DNA of 18,344 bases from JAEUIG01 sp046349775 (GTDB lineage Bacteria > Planctomycetota > Planctomycetia > Planctomycetales > Planctomycetaceae). The notes beneath the pieces were generated by a model. It saw nothing but the letters and a program-made list of their open reading frames with translations, ran no database searches and was not told where the DNA came from. The stretch spans positions 1 through 18,344 of the forward strand of contig JAXMBS010000092.1 of the NCBI GenBank assembly GCA_046349775.1, written 5' to 3'. Position 1 is the stretch's first letter, and every line of letters begins with the position of its first letter. Positions 16,107-18,344 of the stretch are shown here, piece by piece. Position numbers and translations under genes: made by a program.

Positions 16107-16136
16107 GACATTCGACATTTGGTCATTTCGACATTC
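16107..16136 (+). repeat. 30-bp intergenic repeat, copy 1
   Basis: Begins GACATTCGACATTTGGTC and ends TTTCGACATTC. It matches copy 2 at 16631-16660 at 28 of 30 positions in the same orientation; the starts are 524 bp apart and the two copies flank the small PH-like gene. It lies immediately before that gene's ATG. Confidence 0.85.
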
Positions 16137-16141
16137 CTGGC

Positions 16142-16588
16142 ATGTACGAGCACACACAACGCGCTCCACTGTACTGGCTGCTGCTGGTTCCCGGCCTGCT
16201 GATGCTCGCCAGTGCCCCGTTGCTCAGCGGTCTGCCAGTGCCACAGGCCGTCTTGATCGTCAGCGGGTTGTTCATGCTGCTGTTGACGATGGCGTTTCGG
16301 CATCTGACGATTCGCGATGAACAGGAGCATCTGCTGATTCAATTTGGACCGCTGCCGCTGTTCCGCCGCCGGTTGCGGTATGGCGACATCTGCGGTGCCG
16401 CTCGCGGTCGCACGACAGTTCTTGATGGTTGGGGCATCCACCTGAGTCCACTTGCGGGGGCTGGACCTGGAACCTGTGGGGTTTCGATTGCGTCGACGTG
16501 GCTCTCGCCGGCGGACGCATGCTGCACATCGGCACGGATGACCCGGAGGGTCTCGCCGCGTTCCTGCAGCAGCGGATCGCACGCGTAA
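16142..16588 (+). CDS. Small membrane protein with two helices and a PH-like domain, frameshifted
   Basis: About 148 residues. Two hydrophobic helices (LYWLLLVPGLLMLASAPLL and AVLIVSGLFMLLLTMAF) precede a soluble part: LTIRDEQEHLLIQFGPLPLF, YGDI, GRTTVLDGWGIHLSP. At about 16440-16455 the reading must change frame to continue GGWTWNLWGFDCVDVALAGG and RMLHIGTDDPEGLAAFLQQRI. This is the pattern of bacterial PH-like proteins with an N-terminal helix pair, known only as conserved hypotheticals. After the shift the frame runs on into repeat DNA without a stop, so a second lesion near 16575-16588, where the TAA of the first frame lies, is likely. No clear ribosome site. Function unknown. Confidence 0.62.
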   Translation: MYEHTQRAPLYWLLLVPGLLMLASAPLLSGLPVPQAVLIVSGLFMLLLTMAFRHLTIRDEQEHLLIQFGPLPLFRRRLRYGDICGAARGRTTVLDGWGIHLSPLAGAGPGTCGVSIASTWLSPADACCTSARMTRRVSPRSCSSGSHA

Positions 16589-16630
16589 CGAAACTCGCAG
16601 ATCAATTCCGGACGACGACACCTTCAGTTC

Positions 16631-16660
16631 GACATTCGACTTTTGGTCATTCCGACATTC
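16631..16660 (+). repeat. 30-bp intergenic repeat, copy 2
   Basis: Begins GACATTCGACTTTTGGTC and ends TTCCGACATTC; 28 of 30 bases match copy 1. It is followed by low-complexity words (TCTGACGTCTGGCCTCTGACGTC at 16678-16700) resembling, in inverted orientation, GACGTCAGAAGGCGG at 16056-16070 on the other side of the PH-like gene. Confidence 0.85.
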
Positions 16661-16711
16661 GCCGCCGCTGCCTTCTTTCTGACGTCTGGCCTCTGACGTC
16701 TCCCGGCACGG

Positions 16712-16740
16712 TTGGGCGCGCGCGTCGACGCGGCTACAAT
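16712..16740 (+). promoter_or_regulatory. Candidate promoter of the molybdenum hydroxylase operon
   Basis: TTGGGC (16712-16717) and TACAAT (16735-16740, 5 of 6) are separated by exactly 17 bp. Transcription would begin near 16747, leaving a leader of about 95 nt before the ATG at 16842. Confidence 0.5.
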
Positions 16741-16841
16741 GCGGCCGTTCGCAGGTTCGCTGTTCTCAGCAGCGGCGTGCGGACGCAGCCCTGGCTTACG
16801 ACATCTCTTGACCCTGCCGACCGGGAGTGAGGAGGCTGCCC

Positions 16842-17456
16842 ATGACTGACAAGTCCCGTCCGTCGAACGGACGCTCCGCGTTCAACCGCCGTGACTTCCT
16901 GAAAGGATCCGGCGCCGCGGTCGCTGCGACCGCCGCTCTGGATGCCCAGCGCGAAGCGCAGGCCGCCGACGAGAAAGTCGTCGCCGGCGCCACGAAGCTC
17001 ACGCTGAACGTCAACGGCCAGGACCACGAGGTCACCGTCGAGCCGCGCACCACGCTGCTCGAAGTCCTGCGCTATCAGCTCAACCTCACCGGCGCCAAGG
17101 ACCTGCAGGACGTGTCGGTGGACGGTGCCGATACCGTCCTGATCGACGGCAAGGCGACTTACGCCGGCTCGGTCCTCGCGCTGCAGGCGAAGGGGAAGAA
17201 AATCCACACGGTCGAATCGCTTGCGAGCGGCAACAAGCTCGATCCGGTCGTGAGTTGTTTCGTGAAGCATGACGCGATGCAGTGCGGCTACTGCACGCCG
17301 GGCTTCGTTGTGGCAACGCGAGCGTTCCTGGATAAGCACCCCAAGGCCACGCTGGAGGAGATTCGCGCGGGCCTCGGCGGAAACATCTGTCGCTGCGGCA
17401 CGTACGACGGCATTACGAAGTGCAATCTGGAGCTGGCTCAGAAGGGAGGTGCCTGA
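16842..17456 (+). CDS. Tat-exported iron-sulfur subunit of a xanthine-dehydrogenase-family enzyme, missing the ferredoxin-type cluster ligands
   Basis: 204 residues from the ATG at 16842, chosen for its AGGAGG. RRDFLKGSGAAVAATAAL at 16-33 is a twin-arginine signal, so the folded complex acts in the periplasm. Residues about 50-128 are the plant-ferredoxin-like domain (TLLEVLRYQLNLTGAK, then TVLIDG and GKKIHTVESL). Residues 138-200 are the helical [2Fe-2S]-binding domain with all four ligands: C148 and C151 (QCGYCTPGF), C183 and C185 (NICRCGTYDGI). The first domain normally has GCGxGxCGACTV and a fourth Cys after LIDGK. Here the aligned sites are Q89, D94, D97 and G109, so none remains. The codons read cleanly, so this is not a frame error. 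The gene overlaps the molybdopterin subunit by one base. One cluster, not two, should reach the molybdenum site. Confidence 0.92.
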   Translation: MTDKSRPSNGRSAFNRRDFLKGSGAAVAATAALDAQREAQAADEKVVAGATKLTLNVNGQDHEVTVEPRTTLLEVLRYQLNLTGAKDLQDVSVDGADTVLIDGKATYAGSVLALQAKGKKIHTVESLASGNKLDPVVSCFVKHDAMQCGYCTPGFVVATRAFLDKHPKATLEEIRAGLGGNICRCGTYDGITKCNLELAQKGGA

Positions 17457-18344
17457 TGGCTGAGCGCACCGTCGCGTGGAAACCGCGCAGCGAAAACAAG
17501 ATCCTCGGCACCTACGTCGAACGCATCGACGGCGTCGAGAAAGCCAGCGGTCGTGCGAAGTACTCGACGGACGTCAATCCGGCCGGCACACTGCACGCCC
17601 GTCTGCTGACGTCGCCCCATGCTTCCGCAAAGATCACGTCGATCGACGTCGAGCCGGCGAAGAAGGTTGCCGGCGTGCGCGGGGTGTATGTGTTCCCGGG
17701 TCGGAAGGCGGGATCGCAGATTTTGTTTGAAGGGCACCCGCTCGTCGCCGTCGCGGCCGATACGCCGGCCCAGGCGGCCGACGGCGTCAAGGCCATCAAG
17801 ATCGAGTACGAGGTGCTGCCGCACTTCGTCAACGAGACAGACCTGGCTCAGGCCTATGAACGCGGCCGCGCCAAGCCCCAGAAGACTGCGCAGGAAGGGG
17901 ACGTGGGCGCGGCGATTGCCGATGCCGACGGGACCGTGACCGGGTTCTACGGCATTCATACGATCAGCCACGTGTGCCTGGAGCCGCACGGCTCGCACTG
18001 CCAGTGGCCGGCCGAAGGGGAACTGCTCGCCCACCTGTCGACGCAGAATGTCAGCGGCACTCCGAAACAGTTTTCGGATCCGCTGGGAATTGACGCCGCG
18101 AAGGTGACGGTCAACTGCGACTACATCGGCGGCGGGTTCGGTTCGAAATTCAGTGCCGACGAATGGGGCATCGCCTGTGCCGCCCTGTCGCGTGAAACCG
18201 GCAAACCCGTCCGGCTGCACCTCGACCGCGCCACGGAGTTGAAGATCGCCGGCGTCCGGCCTTCGGGCTTTCTCGACGTCACGATCGCGTGCGACAAGGA
18301 CGGCAAGATCACCGGCTGGGACGGTCACCATTGGGGCACCAGCG
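17456..18344 (+). CDS. Molybdopterin-binding large subunit, xanthine dehydrogenase / aldehyde oxidase family (5' part)
   Basis: Starts at the ATG at 17456 inside TGATG, sharing one base with the small-subunit stop; GGAGG lies 6 nt upstream. 296 codons are present before the window ends. The start, VERIDGVEKASGRAKYSTDV, is the classic entry to the a/b hammerhead domain. LHARLLTSPHASAKITSIDV, then VRGVYVF and GHPLVAVAADTPAQAADGVKAI belong to the same domain. The molybdopterin-binding domain begins near HVCLEPHGSHCQW; TQNVSGTPK and GGGFGSK (contact with the cofactor) are intact. No signal peptide is present, so export probably depends on the Tat signal of the small subunit. Substrate cannot be inferred. 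No FAD subunit gene is visible upstream; downstream genes are outside the window. The pair forms an operon behind the promoter at 16712. Confidence 0.95.
   Translation, partial: MAERTVAWKPRSENKILGTYVERIDGVEKASGRAKYSTDVNPAGTLHARLLTSPHASAKITSIDVEPAKKVAGVRGVYVFPGRKAGSQILFEGHPLVAVAADTPAQAADGVKAIKIEYEVLPHFVNETDLAQAYERGRAKPQKTAQEGDVGAAIADADGTVTGFYGIHTISHVCLEPHGSHCQWPAEGELLAHLSTQNVSGTPKQFSDPLGIDAAKVTVNCDYIGGGFGSKFSADEWGIACAALSRETGKPVRLHLDRATELKIAGVRPSGFLDVTIACDKDGKITGWDGHHWGTS

Overview
The window looks like chromosomal DNA from a GC-rich member of the Planctomycetota. The indicators are: a type IV pilin-like DUF1559 protein next to a small lipoprotein with a carboxypeptidase-regulatory-like fold; a BlaI repressor followed by an M56 protease fused to regulatory-like repeats and a redoxin domain; an elongation factor G of the spirochaete/planctomycete/mitochondrial EFG1 type (AHIDSGKTT P-loop); and a GEAPAEP-coding repeat that I know from planctomycete genomes. 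No phage, transposase, CRISPR array, rRNA or tRNA was found.

Layout. 1-945 (minus): 5' part of a DUF1559 gene and an upstream lipoprotein gene. 1088-1705 (minus): BON-domain membrane protein, divergent from a sigma-54-dependent activator (1936-3515, plus) that carries one frameshift. 3542-8160 (minus): BlaI-type repressor and M56/CarboxypepD_reg/redoxin fusion, behind a good sigma-70 promoter that overlaps a perfect 18-bp palindrome. The fusion is broken by many frame changes. 8258-10507 (minus): EF-G with a strong intrinsic terminator. 10508-11140: non-coding, rich in hairpins on the EF-G side. 11141-13558 (plus): MEKHLA-domain protein, a large palindromic element, and a DegP/HtrA protease with an intrinsic terminator. 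13575-14895 (minus): histone-deacetylase-family hydrolase translationally coupled to a small two-helix membrane protein. 15114-16588 (plus): rhomboid protease and a small PH-like membrane protein, both frameshifted. 16842-18344 (plus): Tat-exported iron-sulfur subunit and the molybdopterin-binding subunit of a xanthine-dehydrogenase-family enzyme, the latter running off the end.

How the genes work together. Two units can be read as systems. BlaI/M56 is a sensor pair: the membrane protease would inactivate the repressor, which binds its own promoter. The sensor's outer part is a chain of beta-sandwich repeats ending in a redoxin domain without its cysteines, not a penicillin-binding domain. 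The 16842-18344 operon makes a periplasmic molybdenum hydroxylase; its small subunit has lost all four ligands of the ferredoxin-type [2Fe-2S] cluster but keeps the second cluster. I consider this the most unusual feature of the window.

Caution on quality. Five genes (sigma-54 activator, M56 fusion, small membrane protein, rhomboid, PH-like protein) need single-base frame corrections, while EF-G, DegP, the deacetylase and the oxidoreductase genes read cleanly. The broken genes keep their motifs within each segment, which fits sequence error or very recent decay better than old pseudogenes.
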